NCBI GenBank assembly: GCA_027422505.1
Contig: JAPQWV010000337.1
Location: forward strand, 434,001-498,000
Reading direction: 5' to 3'
DNA length: 64,000 nt
Source of the DNA: Craterostigma plantagineum
Lineage: Eukaryota; Streptophyta; Magnoliopsida; Lamiales; Linderniaceae
Part shown: piece by piece, positions 44,643 to 56,094 of the stretch
How the letters are laid out: the number at the start of each line of letters is the position of its first letter
Numbering within the stretch: the first letter of the stretch is position 1
The notes under the pieces: model-generated
Told to the model about the DNA's origin: nothing
The model's input: only the letters and a program-made list of their open reading frames with translations
The model's database searches: none
Position numbers and translations under genes: made by a program

Positions 44643-45030
44643 CTACAGGTGGCTATGAATCTTCCTATGAATCAGGCATATGTGAACAAGGTCTAGGCAA
44701 GACTTGAGTGACAAAAGGATCTCCCTTATTGAAGGCAGATCATGAAGTTTGAAGGGATCCTCCTTGAAATGCACATATCTTGAAGCAAATATTTCCCTTG
44801 TTGATAAATCCATTAGCTTGTACCCCTTCATCCTATTAGGGTAGCCTAGAAACACACATTGTCTTACCTTGGATCAAATTTTCTTCTCATTGCTGCAAGT
44901 GTAGAAGAAAAGCACAGACATCCAAAAACTCTAAGCAAATCATAATTAAAAGATTTCTGATAGAGTAGCTCAAATGGACTTCCATTGCCTAACTTCACAG
45001 ATGGTGTTCTATTAATAAACAAAGTGGTAG
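44643..45030 (-). pseudogene. Integrase end and linker of the old Copia element
   Basis: The frame at 44864-45030 reads TLFINRTPSVKLGNGSPFEL, LYQKSFNYDLLRVFGCLCFS. The frame at 44643-44855 reads FLGYPNRMKGYKLMDLSTRE and FASRYVHFKEDPF. These are the standard segments that follow the integrase core in Copia polyproteins. The right edge is the GGTAG target site of the gag-only element; the integrase core resumes at 52841. Confidence 0.85.
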
Positions 45031-48000
45031 TGTAACGACCCGACTTCCTAGATACGTATTTTGGCGGATTTTCGCAGCGTAAGCAGCGGAAAGCCCATTT
45101 ATTTAAAACTTTTAAAACATAATAATACAAATTCGTTCAGTCTAAATCCATAGGTCCAAAACCAAACACATTTCTATTCATTGGGCCGAAGCCCAAGAAG
45201 TCCAATCCCAAATTTTAAAAACACGAAACATAAACTCATTTCACAGGTCGCGTCCCATGTACTGCCCTGCCCTCAAAAGTCCGTGGAGTTACCGCCATCA
45301 GCCCGCCTAGTCGCGACGCGTATCAACGTCGGACTCGTACGTACCTACAACACGTAAACTGAGCTCCTTGCCCAGTAGATAAAACATGCATGTATGCAAC
45401 GTGCGCTCAACCCCATTCCCAAAACACCTCACAAAAGCACGCTCAACTCGTCTCTACTCATCTCAACACTAACACGTCTCAACACCCCACACTACTCGAC
45501 ACTAAGTACATTTCTAATATCCCACTCAGGTCTCGTTTGAATAGGTTCCCACTCAGGTCACGTTAGAATGGAATATCCTATTCAGGTCTCGTTAGAGTGG
45601 GTGGCTACTCAGGTCTCGTTAGAGTCGCATATCCCGCTCAGGTCTCATTAGAGCGGGTAAGCTACTCAGGTCTCGTTAGAGTCGCCATATACTCGAAATG
45701 TCCTATAATGTCGCAACACATCCCGTCACTCGACACCTCATACGCGGCGGCCAACTCAGGGCACGTTAGAGTTAGCTCTCACCCAACACTCGGGCGGCCA
45801 ACTCAGGTCTCGTTAGAGAGGCACTCACCCAAATGTTCCCCTCTACCCAATGTAATAACCTATACCTCCCATCGACATCCCAAACGTTACCATTCCGCAC
45901 GGTACTCAACTCCCTCGCACTGACATGGTATGTAAGTGCAGTGCAAACCATAGATATACATAATAACATGCAGAATATTTAATACATATAAATCACGTAA
46001 ATTACTAAACCACATAATCATAAAAGCACATAATTATCACATATAATTCACACAATCGTTTACGTGTCGTAGGTGAGTTTCACCTACCTGTCCTCCGATG
46101 AGATTAGTCACAATATCTGATGAATTCTCTAAATATCAAACCTCTGATCAATAAAATATTATCACTTCAGTATATTTGTTAGATTTCATAAATTTCGAAA
46201 TTCCAAAATCCTAATTATTGAAAACCCTAAGAATCCCAAAAACTCTAAAATAATGAAAACCCTAATTAGTGCTTAATACATTGTACATTTAGATAATTCC
46301 TATAACCTTGGAATATTATTATAACACCGAAAACTTCCATATACTTTGACGAAAGCATTCTTTAAGCATCGACCATTTATCATACACTTCACAAAATATA
46401 TCAAACCCCGTTAACTGCCCCTTAACCTATTTCAAGTATTGTTCTAATACCGAAATCTAAGCATATAAGCATAACTCACATAATTATTTTCACAAGTCTG
46501 AACCTAATCTTAACATAAAATCACGAATACATTAAACATCCAAGACATCGAAAACTTTAATACTCCAAATCATAACATGTAAAACATTACATTACCTAGC
46601 TATTCTATAATCTAATAAACTAATTCACATAATCAAATAAAAGTAATTAAGCTATCGAAAATAAGATAAACACATTAAATACGAAAAATTCCTCATATAC
46701 CTTTGCCCGAAATTACCATTTTGCCCAAATAAGATTTTCAAAATAAGTTTCAAAATACCTCCTAGCACCTTTCGAAGCTTTCCAAAATCATTTCTTAAAT
46801 CTCTTCTATTTCGAAAATCACACATAAATATTATATACAAGATATCGAAATTCTTATCTAACCCTATCTTTTCGAAAATGAACTTACAAAAATATGTAAC
46901 TTTCGAAACACTTCAATTACCATACAAAAAATTACATTTGCACGGAAACCCTAATTTCTGAAAATCATAACTACGAAATAAATTCCATTATTCAAGATCT
47001 TAACACTCTTCATAGTCATTACCTTTGAAAATCATAACTCGTGACAACAAACGTTTTTAATTCAACGATTATTAACACTTTCGACTAAACACATGAAGTA
47101 CGACTTAAACTTCTGAAAACTATCCAAAACCCTAATTAATACTTGAATTTAAAATCACGTAATCATTAAACACCCAAACTTCCTTAAAAAACCTAACACT
47201 AACGAATTTAAAAATCTTCTTAACACGTACTTTTCAGAAATCATGTTATAGAATTATGTTACACACAAAAAAAAGAAAAAAAAAACTTATACATTCTAAA
47301 TCGAGAATCAAACCGTAAAGATCACATACCCTTGCAAGCTTGTTTTGACTCACTTCTCGAACTCTCCTCTTTCTTCCCTCTAGCTAACTTTCGAAACTTT
47401 ATGAAAGAACTCTCAATCGTATTCTAAATATTTAGTTGATACTTAATCGTTTGTCACATGCTAAGTTAGGAGCTTATTTTGATGTTATCTCCTTGTCTTA
47501 TTAAATTATTGTACTTATTTTAGCTTTCAATTGTTTTCTATCTTGACTAAATGTTTTGGAAGTTTTGTTCTTGTCGCATTCGTAACGTGTGATAAGCAAG
47601 TGAAGTGGTTGGCTAACCTTGTCCTTATTTTATTAACTTATTTATGTCATCATTCTTTTTGGTTTCTTTCACTTAAGAATTTCAAAACTAAGCTTAAATT
47701 TCGAAACTCTTCCTACTTAGAATTTCGAAGTCCACTCAACCAATTTCAATAGTTTCGAACTTACTATACTAAACGTGTGATGATCTCCAATTAATATAGA
47801 CCTTTACCTATTATTTATTTATAACCCATGTGCTAACCAATACTTTAATATTATTTAGATGTTTACTTCATCATTTATGAATTTCGAAAGACCTCATTAA
47901 AGAATTTCCCCTTCTCATCTAACCCATTTTTTTACAACTCACTTCATTTCGAAATTCTCTTACCCTATTTCAAAATTTCCATAAGTCCTACATTTCTAGC

Positions 48001-48116
48001 AAATTAAATATTTCATAAGCATATAATTATGTTACCCCGTTATTTGAAATCATATAAACACACAAATACACTCGAACTTATTAGCCGATCCTACTTGTGA
48101 AATTTGGGGTATTACA
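45031..48116 (-). repeat. 3' LTR (element sense) of the gag-only element
   Basis: This 3086-bp sequence is AT-rich except for a block with eight copies of an AGGTCTCGTTA-type motif (45521-45820). No ORF of interest. Open frames such as 45597-45923 fall in the repeat block and are duplicated in the other LTR. Confidence 0.93.
45521..45820. repeat. Array of eight AGGTCTCGTTA motifs flanked by short inverted repeats
   Basis: The 11-base core AGGTCTCGTTA (or one- to two-base variants) occurs eight times, each flanked by short arms that are wholly or partly complementary. The clearest is CCCGCTC-core-GAGCGGG at 45633-45657. The arms differ between copies, often in a matched way (ACTC/GAGT, GCTC/GAGC). 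The first six copies are spaced about 27-40 bases apart. The same array is at 50241-50540 in the other LTR. Confidence 0.8.
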
Positions 48117-48235
48117 TTCTCCCCCCTTAAAAGAATTTCGCCCTCGAAATTAGACCGATTTGGAATAATTCGGGTAACGATTTCTCCTAAAATTAACGAC
48201 TCCACTACGCTTCCGTTGCGCTACTCTGGTACTTT

Positions 48236-48310
48236 ATATATATATATATATATATTAATTTATTATTATTAGTATTGTTATTATTATTAGTATTGTTATT
48301 ATTATTCCTA
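48236..48310. repeat. (TA)n and (TTA)n-type microsatellite
   Basis: TATATATA is followed by TTATTATTAGTATTG-type repeats inside the interior of the gag-only element, between gag and the polypurine tract, where pol would normally lie. Confidence 0.85.
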
Positions 48311-48437
48311 CGTGTGTCCCAGATTCTTTTCAAATTTTCTAACGAGGTAGGGTTTATTCCTACCTTTGTCACGCAACTGGCCAGCACACCCGCGTGTGCT
48401 ACCCTAGGATCGATTAGCACAGAAGTGAGTATTTTTT

Positions 48438-49586
48438 TTAAATGTCGAACATACCCGTCACTCCTAGTAGATTCGATTCTTCCTCCTCATTTGTTAAAGT
48501 AAAAACACGAGCTGGTACAGGTGAAAGTTGTACTAGCACTTGGGTTTGGTTTCCGGAACGGTTCACCTGACAATTTCTGGCAAGGTGTCCTAGTTTTCCA
48601 CACTTAAAACATTGAGGGTTGAAATTAGGTCTTGCTCCGAAACAAACGCCTCCATGGTATCGTCCGCATTGCTGGCACTGGGGATTGACGTTTGGAGGTC
48701 GAATTAGGAAATTAGTCGCTTCCTGGTTTGGCCTCGGTCTCCAGTTTTGTTGTCCCTGGCGGCCGTTCTGATTATTGTTGGGACCCTTATCAAAAGTCTG
48801 ACGCTTCTTATTAGCATCTCGTTCCAGCTGACTCTCCGCCTTCCTCTTTTCCTCATGGGCTCTGGAAATCCGTTCCTCTGCCTGCTCCGCGATGAGCGCT
48901 CGTTCAGCCACTTGGCCAAATGCTAATTCCCTTGTTCCCGTCATGCTTACGTCTCGATAAATCTCAGGTTTGAGACCTACTTGGAATCGCTCCACCTTCA
49001 ATGCATTCGTCGCCACCATGTGCGGTGCAAAGCGTTACAACTCCTCAAACTTGCGAATATATTCTGCGATAGTTTGCTCGCCTTGCTTTAGATTTATGAA
49101 CTCGTTCATTTTTCGAGTTCGATCATGGGTGGTGAAGTATTTCTCACGGAATAATTCTCTAAATCTCTCCCACGGCATAGTCATTGGGTCCTCCAAGATT
49201 TTGATGGTGTCCCACCAAAACCTTGCATTACCTCGAAGCATAGAGATGGCACACAACACCTGTTCATTCTCCGGGACCCGACCATACAAGAACATATCCT
49301 CTATGGTACGCAACCAGTCATCAGCCAAAGTAGGATCAATGGCGTCCTCAAAGGTCGGAGGGTTCAATTTCCGAAACCGTTCCCCTATTATTTCTACACG
49401 TTCGGGTGGCGGAGTAGGATGTTGCGCAGATGAGTTACGGTGATTGATCAACTCATTGATCTGATCCGACTGACGTTGGATCAGTTCAGTAAGGCGCAAG
49501 ATTGATGAGTCTCGTTCAGTTGTAGGTGACTCAGATGCAACCCTACGACTAGACTCTCCATTGTTTTCTCTACGTCCCCTCGTCAT
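48438..49586 (-). pseudogene. gag of the gag-only element (one in-frame stop)
   Basis: The minus-strand frame starts MTRGRRENNGESSRR and runs through a Ty3/gypsy capsid domain (LNPPTFEDAIDPTLADDWLR, ARFWWDTIKILEDP, FREKYFTTHDRTRKMNEFIN, LKQGEQTIAEYIRKFEEL). A single TAA at 49035-49037 follows FEEL, and the same frame then continues RFAPHMVATNALKVERFQVG. Two zinc-finger-like knuckles come next: CQQCGRYHGGVC and CFKCGKLGHLARNC, the second canonical. The frame ends at GVTGMFDI, just where the protease would begin. About 383 codons. With the stop suppressed or corrected in sister copies, it could supply capsid for particle assembly. Confidence 0.9.
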
Positions 49587-49748
49587 TTTAGCCTACTAAC
49601 CACAATAAATTCACGCAAACAAGTATATTATTACTATTATTTAATCAAGCCAAATCTTTAAACTTACAGGCAAGGCTGATCCTCCAGGCTTTTGAGCGGC
49701 AGTACATGGACAGTCTACAGAACCTCTAACCTGAGCTCTGATACCACC

Positions 49749-52700
49749 TGTAACGACCCGACTTCCTAGATACGTATTTTGGCGGATTTTCGCAGCGTAA
49801 GCAGCGGAAAGCCCATTTATTTAAAACTTTTAAAACATAATAATACAAATTCGTTCAATGTCTAAATCCATAGGTCCAAAACCAAACACATTTCTATTCA
49901 TTGGGCCGAAGCCCAAGAAGTCCAATCCCAAATTTTAAAAACACGAAACATAAACTCATTTCACAGGTCGCGTCCCATGTACTGCCCTGCCCTCAAAAGT
50001 CCGTGGAGTTACCGCCATCAGCCCGCCTAGTCGCGACGCGTATCAACGTCGGACTCGTACGTACCTACAACACGTAAACTGAGCTCCTTGCCCAGTAGAT
50101 AAAACATGCATGTATGCAACGTGCGCTCAACCCCATTCCCAAAACACCTCACAAAAGCACGCTCAACTCGTCTCTACTCATCTCAACACTAACACGTCTC
50201 AACACCCCACACTACTCGACACTAAGTACATTTCTAATATCCCACTCAGGTCTCGTTAGAATAGGTTCCCACTCAGGTCACGTTAGAATGGAATATCCTA
50301 TTCAGGTCACGTTAGAGTGGGTGGCTACTCAGGTCTCGTTAGAGTCGCATATCCCGCTCAGGTCTCATTAGAGCGGGTAAGCTACTCAGGTCTCGTTAGA
50401 GTCGCCATATACTCGAAATGTCCTATAATGTCGCAACACATCCCGTCACTCGACACCTCATACGCGGCGGCCAACTCAGGTCACGTTAGAGTTAGCTCTC
50501 ACCCAACACTCGGGCGGCCAACTCAGGTCTCGTTAGAGAGGCACTCACCCAAATGTTCCCCTCTACCCAATGTAATAACCTATACCTCCCATCGACATCC
50601 CAAACGTTACCATTCCGCACGGTACTCAACTCCCTCGCACTGACATGGTATGTAAGTGCAGTGCAAACCATAGATATACATAATAACATGCAGAATATTT
50701 AATACATATAAATCACGTAAATTACTAAACCACATAATCATAAAAGCACATAATTATCACATATAATTCACACAATCGTTTACGTGTCGTAGGTGAGTTT
50801 CACCTACCTGTCCTCCGATGAGATTAGTCACAATATCTGATGAATTCTCTAAATATCAAACCTCTGATCAATAAAATATTATCACTTCAGTATATTTGTT
50901 AGATTTCATAAATTTCGAAATTCCAAAATCCTAATTATTGAAAACCCTAAGAATCCCAAAAACTCTAAAATAATGAAAACCCTAATTAGTGCTTAATACA
51001 TTGTACATTTAGATAATTCCTATAACCTTGGAATATTATTATAACACCGAAAACTTCCATATACTTTGACGAAAGCATTCTTTAAGCATCGACCATTTAT
51101 CATACACTTCACAAAATATATCAAACCCCGTTAACTGCCCCTTAACCTATTTCAAGTATTGTTCTAATACCGAAATCTAAGCATATAAGCATAACTCACA
51201 TAATTATTTTCACAAGTCTGAACCTAATCTTAACATAAAATCACGAATACATTAAACATCCAAGACATCGAAAACTTTAATACTCCAAATCATAACATGT
51301 AAAACATTACATTACCTAGCTATTCTATAATCTAATAAACTAATTCACATAATCAAATAAAAGTAATTAAGCTATCGAAAATAAGATAAACACATTAAAT
51401 ACGAAAAATTCCTCATATACCTTTGCCCGAAATTACCATTTTGCCCAAATAAGATTTTCAAAATAAGTTTCAAAATACCTCCTAGCACCTTTCGAAGCTT
51501 TCCAAAATCATTTCTTAAATCTCTTCTATTTCGAAAATCACACATAAATATTATATACAAGATATCGAAATTCTTATCTAACCCTATCTTTTCGAAAATG
51601 AACTTATAAAAATATGTAACTTTCGAAACGCTTCAATTACCATACAAAAAATTACATTTGCACGGAAACCCTAATTTCTGAAAATCATAACTACGAAATA
51701 AATTCCATTATTCAAGATCTTAACACTCTTCATAGTCATTACCTTTGAAAATCATAACTCGTGGCAACAAACGTTTTTAATTCAACGATTATTAACACTT
51801 TCGAATAAACACATGAAGTACGACTTAAACTTCTGAAAACTATCCAAAACCCTAATTAATACTTGAATTTAAAATCACGTAATCATTAAACACCCAAACT
51901 TCCTTAAAAAACCTAACACTAACGAATTTAAAAATCTTCTTAACACGTACTTTTCAGAAATCATGTTATAGAATTATGTTGCACACAAAAAAAAGAAAAA
52001 AAAACTTATACATTCTAAATCGAGAATCAAACCGTAAAGATCACATACCCTTGCAAGCTTGTTTTGACTCACTGCTCGAACTCTCCTCTTTCTTCCCTCT
52101 AGCTAACTTTCGAAACTTTATGAAAGAACTCTCAATCGTATTCTAAATATTTAGTTGATACTTAATCGTTTGTCACATGCTAAGTTAGGAGCTTATTTTG
52201 ATGTTATCTCCTTGTCTTATTAAATTATTGTACTTATTTTAGCTTTCAATTGTTTTCTATCTTGACTAAATGTTTTGGAAGTTTTGTTCTTGTCGCATTC
52301 GTAACGTGTGATAAGCAAGTGAAGTGGTTGGCTAACCTTGTCCTTATTTTATTAACTTATTTATGTCATCATTCTTTTTGGTTTCTTTCACTTAAGAATT
52401 TCAAAACTAAGCTTAAATTTCGAAACTCTTCCTACTTAGAATTTCGAAGTCCACTCAACCAATTTCAATAGTTTCGAACTTACTATACTAAACGTGTGAT
52501 GATCTCCAATTAATATAGACCTTTACCTATTATTTATTTATAACCCATGTGCTAACCAATACTTTAATGTTATTTAGATGTTTACTTCATCATTTATTAA
52601 TTTCGAAAGACCTCATTAAAGAATTTCCCCTTCTCATCTAACCCATTTTTTTACAACTCACTTCATTTCGAAATTCTCTTACCCTATTTCAAAATTTCCA

Positions 52701-52835
52701 TAAGTCCTACATTTCTAGCAAATTAAATATTTCATAAGCATATAATTATGTTACCCCGTTATTTGAAATCATATAAACACTTAAATACACTCGAACTTAT
52801 TAGCCGATCCTACTTGTGAAATTTGGGGTATTACA
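49749..52835 (-). repeat. 5' LTR (element sense) of the gag-only element
   Basis: This 3087-bp sequence is nearly identical to 45031-48116, including the stem-loop motif array at 50241-50540. Differences are scattered single bases plus a few 1-2 base indels. Confidence 0.93.
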
Positions 52836-52840
52836 GGTAG

Positions 52841-53258
52841 TCAAGACACATTCAGACAATAACTCAATAGGTACACTAGACTGAAAATATAGAGAACGTG
52901 CTACATTCAAAAGATGTTGGTGTTTTCTTTCCACCACCGAATTTTGTTGTGGTGTTTGAACGCATGACAAATGATGAATAATCCATTTGTTCCTAAACAG
53001 ATTAACTACATTAAACTCTTTGGCATTATCAGTTCTCACAGTCTTTACCTTACAGTTAAACTGAGTTTCAATTAAATCTAAGAAATAGGCAAGAACAGAA
53101 TGCACCTCTGATTTGTGCTTAATCATGAATAGCCAAGTAAAGCGAGTAAGATCATCCACTATGATTATAAATAGTGGTGTCCTATGTGTGATGGAACATG
53201 GAAGGGTCCCCACACGTCACAATGAATGAGATCAAATGCAGAACAAGTAAGTTTACTG
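52841..53258 (-). pseudogene. Integrase core of the old Copia element
   Basis: The frame at 52800-53213 (the part above 52840) reads LFIIIVDDLTRFTWLFMIKH, VKTVRTDNAKEFNVVNLFRN, SCVQTPQQNSVVERKHQHLL. The second and third acidic residues of the integrase triad are visible (TDNAKEF and VVERKHQ); the first lies just upstream in another frame. The conserved QQNGVVER has Ser for Gly. The coding sequence is cut at the GGTAG target site and continues at 45030. Confidence 0.85.
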
Positions 53259-53261
53259 TTA

Positions 53262-53705
53262 TTAGGAAATGAGCTTCTCTTTTTTTTTAGCTAAGGGACA
53301 GATTTTACAACTGGAATCTGAAACCTCACAACTATCCCTCGGTTTATTCTTTAGAATGCCAAGAACCCTATCAGAGGGATGTCCCAGCCTGCTATGCCAG
53401 CCTGACAGCCTATTAAGAAAAACATGATGTTTATGAAAAATAAACAAATGTTCTGCTCTAATGATGTGAACCAGCTTGTTGCCTACCCTTACCAATCACC
53501 TGTTGTGTAGGATCATGTATCTGAAAGTTGTTAGTATCAAAAACAAAAGTGCAAGCATTGTTAGCCGCCAAATAACTCGCAGAAATGAGGTTGAAATGGA
53601 ACTGAGGAACATAGAAAATCTCGGTCAAGGTAATAAACCTGTTGAGCTTAAAGGTTCCTGCTTTATTTACCCAGATGACAGTGTTTTCAGGCAGAATAAC
53701 CTTTG
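53262..53705 (-). pseudogene. GAG-pre-integrase and protease end of the old Copia element
   Basis: Two frames read IKESKVILPENTVIWVNKAG, LTEIFYVPQFHFNLISASYL and WHSRLGHPSDRVLGILKNKP, CKICPLAKKKEKL. These correspond to the second half of the Copia protease and the HHCC-like pre-integrase region. The protease start is on the other side of the Mutator-like insertion (54804-54900), where the minus strand reads FWLVDSGATRHVCGDLDMLY. Confidence 0.84.
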
Positions 53706-53715
53706 ACTCCTTAAT

Positions 53716-54793
53716 AGGTTTGCAAACGAATCGAATCGAGTCGAATACCGCCATATTCTATTTGTATTCTTTTATTTTCCGAATATTCATATTCATATTC
53801 TTTTATTATTCAAATACTAAAATTGATTTATATTCTATTTGATAATATATTCGAATTTATTTGCGAATATTCGAATACTCGGATACGAAATTTATTTTTT
53901 TCAGAAAACCTGTTTTAAGAAAACAAATAACTCAAATAAATACGTAGTGGATGAAAAATGCGGTTACGACATAAAAAGAAAAACATAGCAAAAGATATCA
54001 TTAGGTTATCCAATACATCGTACGAAAGCACAAAAATATCTTTTGCTTTACGCGCGTCTGGCACTCGAAGCCTGAGGGAGAGCCGACTTCTGGTGGCCGT
54101 GAGAGAGATGCGATTGGTGGTGGCCATAGGTGGCTGTGCGAGGGAGAGCAGAACTACGGTGGCGCTCAAATTATTCCAAGAAATAATTCAATCGTCTAGG
54201 GCTTTTGCTTTAATTTTAATTGTTTATTAGTCTAACTATTTTCAATTAAATCATGTGGGCTTTTCACTTTGGGCCTTTATATATACTAGTATGTTCTGCA
54301 TACTCAAATGCGTGTGCAATAATATAAAAATAAATCATGTTAATTTTAACTAAAAATAGAGGGGTAACATAGTAATAACTGAGAGTAGTGGGTGGTTATT
54401 TATGTATAAAATTTTATTATTTATTGTTTACTTTAAATAAAATATATTATTATTTTATTAATAAAAAACTACAGACCAAATCAATTTTGATTTGGCAGTT
54501 TGTATCCCCCTCTCCCCAATTATATAATAGTATATATATATATATATATTCTTTGAAGTATTTCATTCATATTAATATGTTAGTTTAACTACAAGTATTT
54601 ATAATATATATTATTTAATATATATTATATTATTCGAATCGAATATTGCCATATATGTAATCTTATTCTAAAATTATTTGAATCGAAAAAAATATTCTTA
54701 TTCGGATTTGGTATTCTAATATTTTGAATCCGAGTCTTAAATTTCGAATCGAATTTCGAATCGAACAAAAAGATTCGATTCATTTGCAACCCT
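53716..54793. mobile_element. Non-autonomous Mutator-like element (TIR element, 1.08 kb)
   Basis: The terminal inverted repeats are about 22 bp: AGGTTTGCAAACGAATCGAA at the left and, in complement, AGGGTTGCAAATGAATCGAA at the right. A perfect 10-bp duplication ACTCCTTAAT flanks the element (53706-53715 and 54794-54803), and the Copia protease frame resumes on either side. A TSD of 9-11 bp points to the Mutator superfamily. The interior is AT-rich except for a G+C-richer block at 54045-54170 with a 90-codon frame of no recognised family. No transposase is present. Confidence 0.85.
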
Positions 54794-54803
54794 ACTCCTT
54801 AAT

Positions 54804-54929
54804 GTCATGCAAATTATATAGCATGTCTAGATCACCACATACGTGCCTAGTGGCACCTGAATCAACAAGCCAAAATCTGTGCTAGTGCATTTTGGCAAGT
54901 TAAATGACAGTCACAAACCTGGAGTTTTC
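54804..54929 (-). pseudogene. Protease start of the old Copia element
   Basis: The minus strand reads HRFWLVDSGATRHVCGDLDM, with the DSG active site of Copia aspartic proteases. The stop at about 54930 separates it from gag upstream, and the Mutator-like element cuts it at 54803. Confidence 0.78.
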
Positions 54930-55991
54930 TCAGCCTGCTGCACCTGCTCTGTGTGGAGTGCTGTTAAATGGCTGGTTATCAATGTCATCAGACTTTGCAG
55001 GTGGAAAAGGTGTCAAATTCAATTGAACCATTGCATCACTGGAGATGGGAGGCCCAAACTGACTTGCCTGCTGCCCCTGTCTGCTGTAAGACTCTACAAG
55101 TGTGTGGTTGGCTCTAGCTCCCTTGAAACCTGTTCTTTGTCTATAACCTGGAGGGAAGCCATGCAGCTGGTAGCAAGTGTCAATCGTATGCCCTCTCTTG
55201 TTGCAATGGGTGCAAATTGCCTTTGAAGTCTCCTTCTTTTGCCATCCTAGCCCCTTCTTTACTGTCTCATGATCTCCCCTGGCAGCCAACATGCCCATGT
55301 TGTTGATTTGGTCATCAACCATTCGAGGATTTCCTGCCACCATAGCCCTCTGCTTCTCTTCTTGCATGAGTAATGAAAATACTTTGTTGATGGTGGGGAA
55401 GGGATCCATCAGTAAAATTTGCCCTCGAACCTGTGAGTATGTGTCATTTTGTCCCATTAGAAAAGTTAGGACGTATTCTTCCTCAAGATGAGCCCTGATT
55501 GGATTGACACCACCACAGAGGCATTGCATAGGATGCCTATAACTGGCCAACTCGTCCCAGAGTATCTTGAGCTTGGTGAAATAGGCTGCAATACTGTTTG
55601 ATCCCTGTGCAAGATTGACCAAATCCTTCTTCACCTGCAGAATTCGTGGTCTTTTTGTTTTCCCAAACCTCTCTTGTAGATCAATCCATACTTCGCGGGC
55701 TGTTGCACTATAGAGTATGCTAGCCGATATCTCCTTCGAAACAGCATTCAAATTCCACGAAATAACAATACTATTATTTCTTTTCCAGGCACTAACCTTA
55801 TCTTGAGCTGTTGCTGCAGGTGCCTTAATGTCACCATTGACGAACCCCTCTTTATTTCTTCCAATGAGCGCGGTGATCATAGCTCCACTCCAAGTCGTGT
55901 AATTATCTCCATTAAGCTGCTCCTGGACAAGAAGCTGTCCTGACGTGTCATTCGTGCTCAAGAAATAGGGATCATTAGTGGATGAAGCCAT
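54930..55991 (-). CDS. gag polyprotein of the old Copia element
   Basis: This is a 353-residue uninterrupted frame starting MASSTNDPYFLSTNDTSGQL. It has a Copia gag N-terminal domain (LVQEQLNGDNYTTWSGAMIT), the UBN2-like middle (WIDLQERFGKTKRPRILQVK ... YFTKLKILWDELASY) and a zinc knuckle CTHCNKRGHTIDTCYQLHGF (C-x2-C-x4-H-x4-C, all ligands present). It ends shortly before the protease DSG motif. It is notable that gag stays open in an element whose LTRs have diverged by about 8-9%; this may be chance. The rest of the polyprotein is broken. Confidence 0.87.
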   Translation of the reverse strand: MASSTNDPYFLSTNDTSGQLLVQEQLNGDNYTTWSGAMITALIGRNKEGFVNGDIKAPAATAQDKVSAWKRNNSIVISWNLNAVSKEISASILYSATAREVWIDLQERFGKTKRPRILQVKKDLVNLAQGSNSIAAYFTKLKILWDELASYRHPMQCLCGGVNPIRAHLEEEYVLTFLMGQNDTYSQVRGQILLMDPFPTINKVFSLLMQEEKQRAMVAGNPRMVDDQINNMGMLAARGDHETVKKGLGWQKKETSKAICTHCNKRGHTIDTCYQLHGFPPGYRQRTGFKGARANHTLVESYSRQGQQASQFGPPISSDAMVQLNLTPFPPAKSDDIDNQPFNSTPHRAGAAG

Positions 55992-56094
55992 ACCCAGCCG
56001 TAATTCATATTGCTAGAATTAGGAATTCTGTATGTCGATCCTCGATTTTGTTGTTTGCCAATCCTTTGAAGCGAAATCAACCTCAATGCGCGCG

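Larger units (their letters stand above)
45031..52835 (-). mobile_element. Young gag-only LTR retrotransposon (TR-GAG type, Ty3/gypsy-derived)
   Basis: Two LTRs of about 3.09 kb (45031-48116 and 49749-52835), TGTAACGACCCG...GGTATTACA, flank an interior of only 1.63 kb. The 5-bp duplication GGTAG is perfect (45026-45030 and 52836-52840). The interior has, in minus sense, a primer-binding site (GGTGGTATCAGAGC, 49735-49748), a gag ORF with one stop, and a polypurine tract (TTTTAAGGGGGGA, about 48119-48131). No protease, RT, RNase H or integrase is present. About 15 differences by eye between LTRs (about 0.5%) make it the youngest LTR insertion in the window. It must rely on a related autonomous element. 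Confidence 0.93.

Noticed and set aside
45521..45820. CRISPR-like array
   Set aside because: Repeat cores are 11 bases with variable complementary flanks and no unique spacers, in a plant LTR; the resemblance is superficial.
45597..45923. Open frame of 108 codons, repeated at 50317-50643
   Set aside because: It lies in the stem-loop motif block of the LTR; identical copies reflect the LTR pair and the protein has no recognisable features.
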